Source of the DNA: Diplonema japonicum
Taxonomy: Eukaryota; Euglenozoa; Diplonemea; Diplonemida; Diplonemidae
NCBI GenBank assembly: GCA_964019335.1
Contig: OZ025651.1
Location: 806,001 to 870,000 of the forward strand
DNA: 64,000 nucleotides
Reading direction: 5' to 3'
A program made the position numbers and the translations under genes. Below, in pieces: positions 1-9,311 of this stretch (position 1 is its first letter; each line of letters begins with the position of its first letter). Under the pieces are notes generated by a model, which saw nothing but the letters and a program-made list of their open reading frames with translations, searched no databases and was not told the DNA's origin.

Positions 1-1
1 G

Positions 2-517
2 GACGACAGACGCCTTCAGAAAATGATGGAAAAAATGGGTGTGGCTCATCATGATAAGAAATCCAAGCTTGCAACCCTTGCATGGGACAACCCCACTGTG
101 TGTGAAGAACTCGCTGTAATCGATGGTAGTCCCGACCGTGAGCTCGCGGCTCTTCGCGAGTCTTGTAAGAACCTCAAAACTGAGATAGCTTTTTACACGC
201 GTGATATCGATGAGAAGACCAAACGGCTTCGCAGGTTGAAGTCCAAAAAGAGGCCTCTCCTGTCCCTGCAGCGATGGGCCCTCACCGCGTCGAAGACGGA
301 TCGTTCTGTGTATGGGGTGTACCGCAGAGTCCTCGAGGCGAACGGGCTTGCTCCCGAGCTCGTTCGCACAGCTTCCCGTCCTGCCAAGAACCGGTCTTCC
401 TCGGCCCGTCCCATGGGCGCTGTCGGAAGAAAACCCCTTGCACCGTGTAAAACCGCTGTTTCCGTGCAGAACCAAAGCAAGATGTTTATGCTCACGGGCA
501 GGCATGTGGGGTGTTGA
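2..517 (+). CDS. 3' end of a gene entering from upstream, unknown protein
   Basis: The frame is open from base 2, before the first ATG at 23, and stops with TGA at 515-517, so this is probably the C-terminal ~171 residues of a longer protein. An N-terminal part of the visible piece (about residues 50-85) is rich in Glu, Lys, Leu and Arg and could form a short coiled coil. The rest is basic and Ser/Ala/Pro-rich, with no domain I recognise. It lies on the same strand as everything that follows. The internal ATGs at 23 or 26 could be real starts of a 164-residue protein, but no T-tract/AG acceptor is visible in the few bases before them, so I favour the partial reading. Confidence 0.55.
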   Translation, partial: DDRRLQKMMEKMGVAHHDKKSKLATLAWDNPTVCEELAVIDGSPDRELAALRESCKNLKTEIAFYTRDIDEKTKRLRRLKSKKRPLLSLQRWALTASKTDRSVYGVYRRVLEANGLAPELVRTASRPAKNRSSSARPMGAVGRKPLAPCKTAVSVQNQSKMFMLTGRHVGC

Positions 518-718
518 ACGTAAGCATTATTGGTCTCTCTTCTATCCCCCGCCCCTGCAACGGGGACAAATGTTGACTCCCTTTCTTTTAGATTTTGCCC
601 ATTCGTTTATGGTTAGTATATTTCTTTTTTTTTTTTTTTTTTTGAATTATTGCGTGTCAGTACTATGAATAGAAGAAAGGAAAACAAAAAAAAAAAGAAA
701 AGAAAAAAATAAAATACA

Positions 719-1426
719 ATGAACGGTGCACCAACAATCAACTCCGAGTACAGCTTCCCGAAGGAGAAGCTTGCTGAGTTCAAACAGGCTGTGAAAGATG
801 TCTTCTACACCCCAGAGGGGAAGGAGTGGGCGGTCTTTGGCTACAACGACGAAGGTAGCAGGTGCGTCCTGAGATCGGGTTTCGAGAATGCAGAGCTGGC
901 GAAGATCGGCGTTGCTTTCACTGCATTCCACAAGAAAATCGCTGAGTACACCACTGTTGAAAAGTGCCAGATCCATGCTAGTGAAGAAGATCTTGCGACC
1001 TTCAAGGCCACCCCTGCAGCGGAGAACGTGAAAGAGTTTTTTGTTGCAGTCCCAGGTGCCTTTCGCAAGGGGCCTTCCGACGCGAGCACCTTAACACTGT
1101 CACCTTACTTCTCTGTGAAGGACGCTGACAAGGTGAAAGCCTTTCTTCCCGAATTCTCTGCAGCCACCAAAGACGAAACCGAGTGTTTGTTCTATGGCTG
1201 GACGAAGAACACTGCCGACCCCACTGTGATCCACTGCAGGGAGGGCTACACCTGTGCCGCAGGGCTCATGACCCACCTTGGCAACGTGGACGCACTGCTG
1301 AAAAAAATGTTGGCTCCTGAGCTGGCTTCGATTTCTTACTTGGAGTGCCACGGGTCGCGTGCTGAGGTGGAAAAGGTCAAGGAAGCCCTTGTACCTCTTG
1401 GTACTGTCTTCTACTACACTGATTAG
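719..1426 (+). CDS. Tandem ABM-like (dimeric alpha/beta barrel) protein
   Basis: This 235-residue protein seems to hold two copies of a ferredoxin-like fold of the antibiotic-biosynthesis-monooxygenase (ABM) type. The C-terminal half (about 125-200) has the family pattern: a beta strand, a helix with acidic and lysine residues, the segment TECLFYGW, then a strand with VIHCREGY and a helix with MTHL. The N-terminal half (about 12-85) has the same layout with KEWAVFGYND. ABM proteins are small cofactor-free oxygenases or related binding proteins of the cytosol; the substrate here cannot be told. The start at 719 follows an A-rich leader, with a T-run and an AG at about 659-660 as the likely trans-splice site. 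Fold assignment is by pattern only. Confidence 0.6.
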   Translation: MNGAPTINSEYSFPKEKLAEFKQAVKDVFYTPEGKEWAVFGYNDEGSRCVLRSGFENAELAKIGVAFTAFHKKIAEYTTVEKCQIHASEEDLATFKATPAAENVKEFFVAVPGAFRKGPSDASTLTLSPYFSVKDADKVKAFLPEFSAATKDETECLFYGWTKNTADPTVIHCREGYTCAAGLMTHLGNVDALLKKMLAPELASISYLECHGSRAEVEKVKEALVPLGTVFYYTD

Positions 1427-1448
1427 GATGTGGAAGGGAAGAAAAAGT

Positions 1449-1605
1449 GCTATGTTGGCAAGAAACGGGGATTCCTTATTTTTCAGATACTTAAGAGAAA
1501 CGTGTCCACTTCTTAAGAAACGGCCTCAGAATAAGGAAACGCTCCCGTATCCGTTTCTTTATTTTCAAAAAGAAACTTGGAAATGCGTTTCCTTGCCAAC
1601 ATAGC
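1449..1605. mobile_element. 157-bp inverted-repeat (MITE-like or fold-back) element
   Basis: Bases 1449-1467 (GCTATGTTGGCAAGAAACG) and 1585-1605 are near-perfect inverted repeats of about 20 nt with one or two differences. The inside holds further AGAAACG/CGTTTCT motifs on both strands, an inverted pair around TCCTTATT/AATAAGGA and two CTTAAG palindromes, so the whole unit can fold on itself. It lies directly behind the stop of the ABM-like gene and has no coding capacity. I could not define a clear target-site duplication. It could instead be a 3'-end processing or stability hairpin. Confidence 0.55.
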
Positions 1606-2204
1606 CCTAGTAGTAAAATGGGTTTTTCAATTTCGCCAGTGCAGAGTACTGGAGCCACCTTATCCAATTTTCTTTTAAAAAATTCCTTTTCACTTTTACC
1701 TACGTTTTTAAGGGGTCACATGTGGGCATCCACACCTACCGTTTGTTTTGTTCGCGGTGGTCATTGCAAGAGCGTCAATACGTCTTGGTAAAAGATCGCC
1801 CCTTTTCTTTTTCTTTCCCATTCTTTACACGCGGCTTTTTCCCCCCCTTTTTTTTTAAATGTCTCTTTTTTTTTTTTTTTTTTTCTGGGCGTGAGGCGAC
1901 GACAGGGAGCGACACAAGAACAGAAAGCAAGAAACTATTCGAGAAAGATGAACGAGAGAGATGCAGTGCGAGGCAAAAGGTAGCCTTACCTCGTCGAAGG
2001 GCAAAGCGAGTGAAAAGAATCCCTAAAACAGGACACTGTTATTTTAAAACCACCCACCCTTTATTTTTAATACAAAATATAACAAAAAAAAAACTTTTTT
2101 TTCTCCTCTTTTTGTGCAAAAAAAAACCCCCCCACAGGAAAGGGGGAAGGGTGGGAGGGGGAGGAAAAGAACAAAAAAAAAAGGGTAAAGAAAAAGAAGA
2201 TACA
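1606..2204. other. Intergenic spacer with one dispersed short repeat
   Basis: No convincing gene is visible. The spacer holds long T-runs around 1860-1884, an A-rich leader before the next start, and a 25-nt sequence at 1756-1780 that recurs with two differences at 12494-12518. A continuous frame runs through much of it into the next gene, but its composition is that of homopolymers. Confidence 0.5.
1756..1780 (+). repeat. Dispersed 25-nt repeat, copy 1 (pair with 12494-12518)
   Basis: The segment beginning GGTGGTCATTGCAAGAGCG recurs at 12494-12518 with two substitutions. Both copies lie in spacers on the same strand. The flanks do not match, so this is not a remnant of a larger recent duplication. 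Function unknown. Confidence 0.55.
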
Positions 2205-2606
2205 ATGCTGAAAACCCTGTCTGTACTCTCGAGGAGGTACAAATCTGTGGGCCCTGTGAACCGAACACGGCCGGGGTACGGGGGCACAAGGCACCCGGTG
2301 TTGGACAGTGAGTTTCAGACCACGTTCTCCGGGGAGCCTGTGAACATAGAAGTCTCGCAAGAGAGAATCGCAAACGATATCAAATTGATGAAGAACGCAA
2401 AGTACCTTGAAAGCGACAAGACCTACAAAGCAACAAAATACGCATACTGGACAGTGGTGATCCTGGCGGTGTCGGTGATATACCACTTTTACAAATTAGA
2501 AATGTCCGCGCTATCCCAAAAACACGACGACCAACTGCTGCTGGACATCGCGGAAGAGGAGAAGGCAAAGGCCGCCATGATGGCCCGAGACAGAGCAAAA
2601 ACCTGA
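2205..2606 (+). CDS. Small single-pass membrane protein, possibly mitochondrial
   Basis: A 133-residue protein. The N-terminus (MLKTLSVLSRRYKSVG) is basic, Ser/Leu-rich and without acidic residues, as in mitochondrial presequences. One hydrophobic segment of about 18 residues (about 80-98, containing VVILAVSVIYHF) is followed by an acidic, Ala-rich helix at the C-terminus. The layout suits a small inner-membrane subunit or assembly factor, but I recognise no family. The start at 2205 is chosen because it follows the usual A-rich leader; the frame is open further upstream, where it encodes only homopolymer. The next gene starts 86 bases after the stop. Confidence 0.65.
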   Translation: MLKTLSVLSRRYKSVGPVNRTRPGYGGTRHPVLDSEFQTTFSGEPVNIEVSQERIANDIKLMKNAKYLESDKTYKATKYAYWTVVILAVSVIYHFYKLEMSALSQKHDDQLLLDIAEEEKAKAAMMARDRAKT

Positions 2607-2691
2607 ATTTTTTTTTTCTTCTTCTTTTTTTTTTCCAAAAGATTTTTCAAAAAAAATAAAGGCCACCACCACAAAAAAAAAAAGAAAAAAA

Positions 2692-4104
2692 ATGGGAGCA
2701 GGAGGCAAGGTTGATCCAAAGTCCAAGTCCAGCGTGCCAACTATGTTGGACACCGTGTGGAAAATCAAGGGGAAATACTACGATCTCTCGAAGTTCGCCG
2801 CGCAGCACCCCGGAGGAGAGAGGGCCTTGATGAACGCCGCCGCTCACCCAAGAGGCGAGTACTTCGTCGAGTCCTACCACCCGGACCCGGACCTCGTGTA
2901 CAAGGTGATCGAGAAATACGAGATTAAGGGCTCGATGCCGGAAATAAAGAACCCTGTGAAGGATGAGTACGAGTCGAAAATCGATTACACATTTGAACCT
3001 GACGGTTTCTACAGGAAGGTGAAGAAGGCGGGGATGCTCGCGCTGAGGGGGAAGAACAAGAAATCGAAAACGAACCTGAGAGGCGATGACATCTACCTCA
3101 TGGTAGACATGCTGCACCTCGCGTTCCTGTTCATCTCAACATTCCTTTTGTGCATGGGTTCTTGGAAGGCGGCCATCGCCACCGGAGTGCTTCGCGGTGC
3201 GGTTATTATGAGAATTGCTCACGTCGCTTCGCACTCATCGTTGTCACCATACCCGGAAGTAAACCACATTATGTACTATCTCAGCATGGTTTTTGCAGGA
3301 ACTACACCCGAGATCTGGTCCAGGAAACACGTGGTCCGTCACCATGTGAACACAAATGAAGACGATCTTGATGAGGACAGGATGGAACCCCTGAAGTGTG
3401 TGTTCAACGGCGCACCTTACTACGAGTTCCACAAGAACCAGCACAAGTATATTTGGGGATTTTACGTGCATGTTGTAGCGGCGTGGGCGATATCTGACAT
3501 TATTGGCAACAACTTCAGGAAGTCATGCGGCCCCGTCCCGTTCACTCCCAAGGAGACAATGCTCAACATGGCGACACAGTTTTTCCATGTTCTCTTCACG
3601 TACGCGCTTCCCATCTATTTCCAAGGTTTTTTCTATGGGTTGCTGCTCATTGAACTTAACACCGTGCTGACCTCTACTATCTTTGGGTTTGAGTTTATCG
3701 TCAACCATGAAATTGAGGGGTGTGACATTTACCCGGAGACTGTTGGGAAAACAGTCGACTGGGGTGCTTACCAAACCATCTCTTCTGCTGATTTCCACCC
3801 TCTTGGGTGGGGGTCGTGGTTTTTCAACCAGCTGACGGGTGGGCTGAACCTTCAAATCTGCCACCATCTTTTCCCCGGTATCCACTACCGTCATTACCCG
3901 ACGCTCACCAAGATTATCTATGAGCATGCGGAGAAGGAGAATATCCAGGCGCTGTACTCTAGTTCCGTCGTCGAGGCTGTCACTCGGCATTATGAGTTCT
4001 TGAAGAAAAGCAGCATTGAGGTATTATCGGGGGAGGAAGGGAAACAAAAAAAAAAAAAAAAAAAAAAAAAACAGTTTGCCAAAAACGCGAAAAAAGTTGA
4101 GTAG
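2692..4104 (+). CDS. Cytochrome b5-fused front-end fatty acid desaturase (one intron)
   Basis: A membrane desaturase that inserts a double bond between an existing one and the carboxyl end of an acyl chain, in polyunsaturated fatty acid synthesis at the ER. An N-terminal cytochrome b5 domain carries the haem-binding HPGG at 39-42. Three histidine boxes follow: HVASH at 177-181, HVVRHH at 213-218 and QICHH at 388-392. The glutamine in the third box in place of histidine is the mark of front-end desaturases (delta-4, -5, -6 or -8); regiospecificity cannot be read. The C-terminal run of lysines is most likely an unspliced 54-nt intron (4021-4074), in which case the protein is 452 residues rather than 470 and ends FAKNAKKVE. 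Sphingolipid desaturases share this architecture and are the main alternative. Confidence 0.92.
   Translation: MGAGGKVDPKSKSSVPTMLDTVWKIKGKYYDLSKFAAQHPGGERALMNAAAHPRGEYFVESYHPDPDLVYKVIEKYEIKGSMPEIKNPVKDEYESKIDYTFEPDGFYRKVKKAGMLALRGKNKKSKTNLRGDDIYLMVDMLHLAFLFISTFLLCMGSWKAAIATGVLRGAVIMRIAHVASHSSLSPYPEVNHIMYYLSMVFAGTTPEIWSRKHVVRHHVNTNEDDLDEDRMEPLKCVFNGAPYYEFHKNQHKYIWGFYVHVVAAWAISDIIGNNFRKSCGPVPFTPKETMLNMATQFFHVLFTYALPIYFQGFFYGLLLIELNTVLTSTIFGFEFIVNHEIEGCDIYPETVGKTVDWGAYQTISSADFHPLGWGSWFFNQLTGGLNLQICHHLFPGIHYRHYPTLTKIIYEHAEKENIQALYSSSVVEAVTRHYEFLKKSSIEVLSGEEGKQKKKKKKKKQFAKNAKKVE
4021..4074 (+). other. Predicted 54-nt GT-AG intron in the desaturase gene
   Basis: It begins GTATTATCGG at a codon boundary and ends ACAG just before TTTGCC. 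The interior is mostly one A-run of about 25. Because 54 is a multiple of three and no stop occurs, the intron reads through as VLSGEEGKQ plus a lysine run. Its ends, size and A-richness match the six other introns in this window. Confidence 0.75.
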
Positions 4105-4882
4105 GAAAAAAAAAAAAAAAAACTATGGCTTCCGACACTTTAATACTGTTTTAAAAAAAAGAAAAAAAAAAAAAAAAAAAAAAAAAACCCTCGATTCTCA
4201 TGGGCTTTGATCCCCGGAACAGGACAAAGCAAATGGAGAAAAACAAAAGTTTTTTTTTAAAGAACACTTTCACATGGCTTATTCGTGACTTTCTTTTTTA
4301 CCTTTATTTTCTTTTGAAAGCTAGAAAAGAAAAAGAGGGGATTACCCCGTTTTCTATTCCTTTCGAAGTGTCAATGGGTTTACCTGACACTACTTTTCCC
4401 CTTCCCCCCCCTCAAAGTTTACCGGAGCCAATTAGTTTTAAAAGTTCATCTTATTCGTTTTTGCCGTTTCTTTTCCTTTTCTTTCTTGGTTTTTTTTTTT
4501 TTTCTTTCCCCTCTTAAAGATCAAGGTCTTTGTTTTTATTTTGCTTTCCTTTTTTTTTTTCGATTTCTCATGCATTTCTTCCCTCCCCTCTTTTTTTTTT
4601 CTTCTTAGAAACGAAAAAAAAAAAAAAAGAGGAGGAGTTATAGGGGGAAGCAAAAACAGAATCAAAAAAAAAATGCCTGGGAAAAAAAAAAGTCTGGGAG
4701 GACCTTCATCTTTTTTTTTTCTTCTTCTCCCTTCTCCACAAGTTTTATTTTTTATTTCTCTTTTTTTTCCATCACGTCCCTCGTTTTTTTTTTTTTTTTT
4801 TCTTCTTTTTTTTTCTTCCTTTTTTTTTCCTTTTTACTATCCTCTTTACTATCCTTTAAGCAACACGTGAAAAAAAAAAAAA
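4105..4882. other. Homopolymer-rich intergenic spacer
   Basis: About 780 bases of A- and T-runs with no credible gene on either strand. The frames that stay open encode only Lys, Phe, Leu and Ser. A T-rich stretch at about 4770-4835 is followed by an AG at 4859-4860 and an A13 leader before the next ATG, a plausible trans-splice acceptor. Confidence 0.6.
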
Positions 4883-7501
4883 ATGGATATCGAGTTAAAA
4901 TGTCCCGGGAATATCTCGAAAGTTGTAGAAATCGAGGCGCACTGGAGCATCGGCGATCTGAGGAACGCAGCAGCCGAGATAATCGACTGCAAAAAACACC
5001 TCATAGAGCTCGTTATCGATGAAGAAATCTACGGCGAGAGCCGCAACAACGAATCTCTCGAAAACCTCGGTTTGCAACAAAACGAAGTGGTGACGGTAAA
5101 AGCCGCAACCAAGGCCGTGGCCCTCGCACGACTGGCCGCACGCGATATCACACCAACAGTTCCCCGTTGTAAAGCGGCAATGCTAGCAGGCCTCGTGGAA
5201 CTTGTAAGAGATTTCTTTGAAGCCGGATACGCCCCTTATGAGAGGGATTTGGCCCTGAAAACACTTGAGGCGGGACGACCAGGTATCGCCATGGTGATCC
5301 TTTCCACACCCACTGTACCACCTCTGATGCACTTCAACACCAATTTGCTTGGTATTGCCCTACGGAAAGGGTACCTAGACGTCGTTACAATAGTGTTGAG
5401 GAACCTTACTTATGTGAACCCGAATTGCTGTGTTTACCTCGAAGTCCCTTCTTCCAACTGGGAGCCTTTTTTTGACGTGCTTATGGAGCACAAAGTGCAG
5501 TTCGAGCTGCCCTGCATCGCCCACGTTGTGAACACCTTGACGGCGGCCAAGCTGCGCTATTTTCTTGCGAGGTACCCTCACAAGATCCCCCTGTCGTGTC
5601 TTGGTGGTGCCCTTTCACGCTCCGACGCAACCCATGCGGAGCTCATCCTCGACCACAGCCTCATATTGTCCGCCGGTACACTGCCTGCGTTGGCCCAGTC
5701 GAAACACCACCACCTCGATTCCAAAGTTGCACACGTTATCAGAAAGGTTTACAAGGACATCTATTATAAACCTAGCAAAAAAAGTACGACTCGGTGTCTC
5801 ATCCGTGCTTGTGGGAATGGGGCTATGGAGATCATCACCGCTCTGGTGGAGGCTGGCGGGGACGCCGGCGTGGGTTTGCTTCACTGCAAGGACGCAGCCA
5901 CTGCAAAACATCTCGTGGAGGAATGCCAGGCCGATGTGAACTATGCGGCAGCACCCCGAACGACGCCTCTGATCCGCGCGTGTGCTGTCGGGTTGGACTT
6001 CGTGAAGTACCTTGTGGAGAAAGGGGCTGAGGTGAACCGTTCTGCGGGGAACACATCAGCCGTGATCGTCGCCAGTAAGCACGGAAAACTCGACATTGTG
6101 AAGTACCTTGTTGAAGACTGCAAGGCCGACCCGACACACCGCACAGCCGCTGGCTTCGACGCGGCAAGTGCAGCAGCGGCTCACGGGCACCTTACCGTGA
6201 TGCAGTACCTGCTAAGAAAGATCAACCCCGCACGCAGTTACCCGAACAACATGAACCTCATACACGTCATGGCGAAGACGGGAACATATACCCGGGAACT
6301 CTGCAAGGCGACAGGTGAAAACCTCTTTGAAGCGGACAGTCTAGGGAGAGACGTCCTCATGTTCGCTGGGATGGGACGCGCCAAGGTACACGAGGATCTG
6401 GTGGCAGAATGCAAGGACCTCGCGTCCCGAACATCCGACGACGGGACGACAGCCCTGGGGTACGCCGTGCAGACCGGGCACGAGGACACTGTAGTAGCGC
6501 TGCTCGATGCAGGGAGCAATCCTAAAGCCGCCCTATCCAATCACACAAAAAACACAGTGATAGATGGGTACGTGCAAAGGACAAAATGGGATATAAATAT
6601 ATACAACAAGTTAAATGCTCGCATCACAAAGCGAAAAGGGCCGACATCCTTGCACTCCCTCATCGGCAGTAACGCTGGGTCTCGCAAGGTGAATAGAGTA
6701 ACAGCCGACTGCACCGTTTGGTGGAAAAATACCCATCGCGTCGAGTATTTTTTCGAGCTAGCGGCACGCGATCCTGAGCTAATCCTATATATATCCGACA
6801 GCACAAGCACGGAATTGAACGGTTTGCTCGCAGTACGCATGAAGAAGAACGGGCAGTCCATCCTTAGGATACTGGCGGAGAACGAATCAACACCTCTATG
6901 CGTATTCAGGAAGATACTTGGCAAGAACCAAGACGCAATGGGCACCCCTGACCCTGATGGTGTGTCTCCTTTCAGGGCTGCCTTGGAATACGGCCACTTT
7001 GATGCCTTTTACAAACAAAGACACTACGAAACAATACCCCCCAACGTGTGGCTTAACGAGTACGTGGGGCTACTGAGGGATGGAAAGAAAATTAAAATAC
7101 CCAAAACATCTGGGTACTCTGAAAAGCACGCGCACAACTGTGTAATCCGTATTTGTAGCCATTTGATCCCGACGCTCTCTGAAGATGAACAGGTCTTCTT
7201 GATCACGGCGTATCCAACATGGGAATTTCTGCATTTGTCTAGAAGGGTTGCCAATAAGATTTTGCCCATCTGTGTCACCCTTGGGCACATCGAAACCGTC
7301 ACCAGGATTATGGCGACAGCAGGGCTATTCTCGCTTCCATCGACAGTGGTGCTCCCCGAAACCAGCAAGAAGGGCCGTGACATGTGGGAAATCGTTTGTA
7401 AGAAGGTCCCCGATCCTCGCGCCTGTCTTGTTGCGGCGGTCGAGCACTATGATGGACACCCTGTTCAGTCCCGTTATAAGAAGCTTTTGAAAAATCTTTA
7501 G
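4883..7501 (+). CDS. Ubiquitin-like-headed ankyrin repeat protein, 872 aa
   Basis: Residues 1-75 look like a ubiquitin-type beta-grasp domain: two beta strands, a helix with IGDLRNAAAEII and a late strand ending NEVVTVKA. Ankyrin repeats fill about 120-590; the clearest have TPLIRACAVGLDFVKYLVEKG and a following KHGKLDIVKYLVED unit. The last 280 residues are less regular, probably degenerate repeats. No transmembrane segment is visible. Ankyrin arrays bind protein partners, and a ubiquitin-like head could engage ubiquitin or proteasome factors; that role is inference. The gene shares this layout with the one at 9312, and the head also resembles the one at 62925. The ATG follows an A13 leader. 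Confidence 0.75.
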   Translation: MDIELKCPGNISKVVEIEAHWSIGDLRNAAAEIIDCKKHLIELVIDEEIYGESRNNESLENLGLQQNEVVTVKAATKAVALARLAARDITPTVPRCKAAMLAGLVELVRDFFEAGYAPYERDLALKTLEAGRPGIAMVILSTPTVPPLMHFNTNLLGIALRKGYLDVVTIVLRNLTYVNPNCCVYLEVPSSNWEPFFDVLMEHKVQFELPCIAHVVNTLTAAKLRYFLARYPHKIPLSCLGGALSRSDATHAELILDHSLILSAGTLPALAQSKHHHLDSKVAHVIRKVYKDIYYKPSKKSTTRCLIRACGNGAMEIITALVEAGGDAGVGLLHCKDAATAKHLVEECQADVNYAAAPRTTPLIRACAVGLDFVKYLVEKGAEVNRSAGNTSAVIVASKHGKLDIVKYLVEDCKADPTHRTAAGFDAASAAAAHGHLTVMQYLLRKINPARSYPNNMNLIHVMAKTGTYTRELCKATGENLFEADSLGRDVLMFAGMGRAKVHEDLVAECKDLASRTSDDGTTALGYAVQTGHEDTVVALLDAGSNPKAALSNHTKNTVIDGYVQRTKWDINIYNKLNARITKRKGPTSLHSLIGSNAGSRKVNRVTADCTVWWKNTHRVEYFFELAARDPELILYISDSTSTELNGLLAVRMKKNGQSILRILAENESTPLCVFRKILGKNQDAMGTPDPDGVSPFRAALEYGHFDAFYKQRHYETIPPNVWLNEYVGLLRDGKKIKIPKTSGYSEKHAHNCVIRICSHLIPTLSEDEQVFLITAYPTWEFLHLSRRVANKILPICVTLGHIETVTRIMATAGLFSLPSTVVLPETSKKGRDMWEIVCKKVPDPRACLVAAVEHYDGHPVQSRYKKLLKNL

Positions 7502-7867
7502 GTTTTCTTTTTTTTTTTAGAGAGAATTTCTTCCTGAACAGTGAGCACCCCCATGCACACTGAAATTGTATTCGAGTTTTCTTTTTGTTGGCAGGGGGCT
7601 CCTTCCCTCCAACAACACGCGTCCAGTTTCTAACCCAGTTCTGTTGTACGTTCTTTTTCTTTTTTTTTTTCTTTTTGCTTTTTTCTTTCTTTTTTTTCCG
7701 GTTCGATTTGCGCTAGCAAAAAGCTGCATTTCTGGAGGACAAAGTACTGAAACGCTTAACCCCCCCTTTTTTTTTGTCGCGTGTTCTACCTGTGATAGTT
7801 TCCTTCTAAATTAATCTTTTTTTATTATAGGAGGGAGTGGTTGGGTGGAGGGGGGAAGAAAAAAAAA
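7502..7867. other. Intergenic spacer with T-tract acceptor and a short repeat
   Basis: No gene is seen. A 23-nt sequence at 7541-7563 recurs at 14727-14749. A T-run ending in TTATTATAG at about 7818-7830 is a plausible trans-splice acceptor for the next gene. Confidence 0.5.
7541..7563 (+). repeat. Dispersed 23-nt repeat, copy 1 (pair with 14727-14749)
   Basis: The segment beginning GTGAGCACCCCCATGCACAC recurs at 14727-14749 with two substitutions, on the same strand and again in a spacer. Function unknown. Confidence 0.5.
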
Positions 7868-8860
7868 ATGTCAGATGACGCAAGCTACGCACCCATCGAT
7901 TTAGGAAGGGCTGTGGAGGTGGAGGATATAGTGTGGACCCCGGTGAACAACACGGGAAAAGCGAGCACGGCAAAGGATGTGTTCCAGACCCCGAAACATC
8001 AAGTAATGCGCCCTTACAGACCCGACCTTGACAGGCCGAAGCTAAGCACTGCGGCATCTATGGATATGTGGACGGCAGGCATGGACAAGAACTATTCGAT
8101 AACACCATTGCAGAACCCTGCTGCATATTGGGTAAGCGGTCGGAGTGGAAAAAGGCCAAGCCGGAGGTCAACGGCAACAACGAGCAAGGTGTCAACGAGT
8201 AAAGTGTCAACGAGCAAAGTGTCGACGCTGCTGTCCTCCGCTACCTCATCACAGTTGAAATCACTGGGAACGTCTTTGCTCGCAAAAAAACCTGCCACCA
8301 CCACCGTCACCTCCCTTCCGTTCTCCCCTTCTTTGGGTATAACACCTGCTCCGCATTCTTCAACTCCCGACACGCAAGGTGCTCAAACATCCACTGCAAC
8401 CGTAACAGGAGCTTCTCTACCGTTTTCGCCGTCGTTGGGTATGACACCAGCGGCAGCTTCTTCAATTCCTTGGGCAGTGGCAGGAACAACAGTTGCAACT
8501 GGTGCTCCTACACCTATGACTCGTGATATCGAAGTTCCTATCTCCCCGTCGGTGCTGATTACGCCTTGCGTCATGACTGATTCTAATAATGTGCAGCCAG
8601 CTGTTTCAGCCACCTCGACTCCAGCATTTTTAGTGCCCCCCACACCTGCAATGTCAATGCAGTCATCTCATGTGCCTGCTTCTGTGGTCGATTTTACTCC
8701 TCTCAAGCCGGGTGCGCCCCTGTCTGGTCCTACCGGTGCTTTTTTATCCACCCAGGAACCTTTTTCTCAGGTTGAAGAGGGGTTGTGGCAGGATGCCGCA
8801 GATCAGTGGAAACGGAAGTTTAATGATTACATCAAGGAATGTGATGAAGTAGAGCTTTAG
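7868..8860 (+). CDS. Ser/Thr/Pro-rich low-complexity protein, 330 aa
   Basis: I do not recognise this protein. The first 90 residues are mixed and hydrophilic. Then comes a short tandem repeat (STSKV three times, about 108-122) and a long Ser/Thr/Pro-rich region in which LPFSPSLG[IM]TPA occurs twice, with weaker relatives ISPSVLITPC and VVDFTPLKPG. Repeated SP and TP pairs would suit proline-directed kinase sites in a disordered scaffold; that is inference. The C-terminus is acidic with aromatic residues. The start at 7868 follows an A9 leader; the frame is open for nine further codons upstream but without an ATG. Confidence 0.65.
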   Translation: MSDDASYAPIDLGRAVEVEDIVWTPVNNTGKASTAKDVFQTPKHQVMRPYRPDLDRPKLSTAASMDMWTAGMDKNYSITPLQNPAAYWVSGRSGKRPSRRSTATTSKVSTSKVSTSKVSTLLSSATSSQLKSLGTSLLAKKPATTTVTSLPFSPSLGITPAPHSSTPDTQGAQTSTATVTGASLPFSPSLGMTPAAASSIPWAVAGTTVATGAPTPMTRDIEVPISPSVLITPCVMTDSNNVQPAVSATSTPAFLVPPTPAMSMQSSHVPASVVDFTPLKPGAPLSGPTGAFLSTQEPFSQVEEGLWQDAADQWKRKFNDYIKECDEVEL

Positions 8861-9311
8861 ATTTAGTTTTTTTTTGTGTTTTTCTTTTCTTTTTTTGTTC
8901 TTTAATATTTTAGATTTCCCCCTTTTTTTCTTTAGATTCTTACAACACAAAAAAAAGAGTCGGAGTGTTTTTTTTTCCTTTTTTTTTTCTTCTTTTAGGC
9001 GATCCTGTCGCATACTGCAGGTTCCCTTCAAAGACATCTTTTTTTTTCTCCCTCTCTTCTTTTTTTTTGTAAAGGAAAAAAACCCCAAAACCAAATCAAA
9101 AAAAAGTTTTAAAAACACCGGAGAAGGGGGAAAGAGGTACGAAACACTGGTTCTTAAAAGTTTATTTCATTTTGTTCCCCCCTTCTTGAGACTTTTGTTT
9201 CCCGATAACCCCCCCCCATTTATTTATTTCTCCCCCACCCTATTAATGAAGAAACAAAAGAAAAGGTGGGGCAAAAAAAGGGACCCCCCCACCCTCCCCT
9301 CCTTGTAAAGG
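8861..9311. other. Homopolymer-rich intergenic spacer
   Basis: Some 450 bases of T-, A- and C-runs with no gene I can support on either strand. No dispersed repeat was recognised here. Confidence 0.5.

Noticed and set aside
1722-2204. A longer N-terminus for the small membrane protein
   Set aside because: The upstream part of the frame is translated from T-, A- and C-runs and has no feature of a protein; the ATG at 2205 gives a mitochondrial-type presequence.
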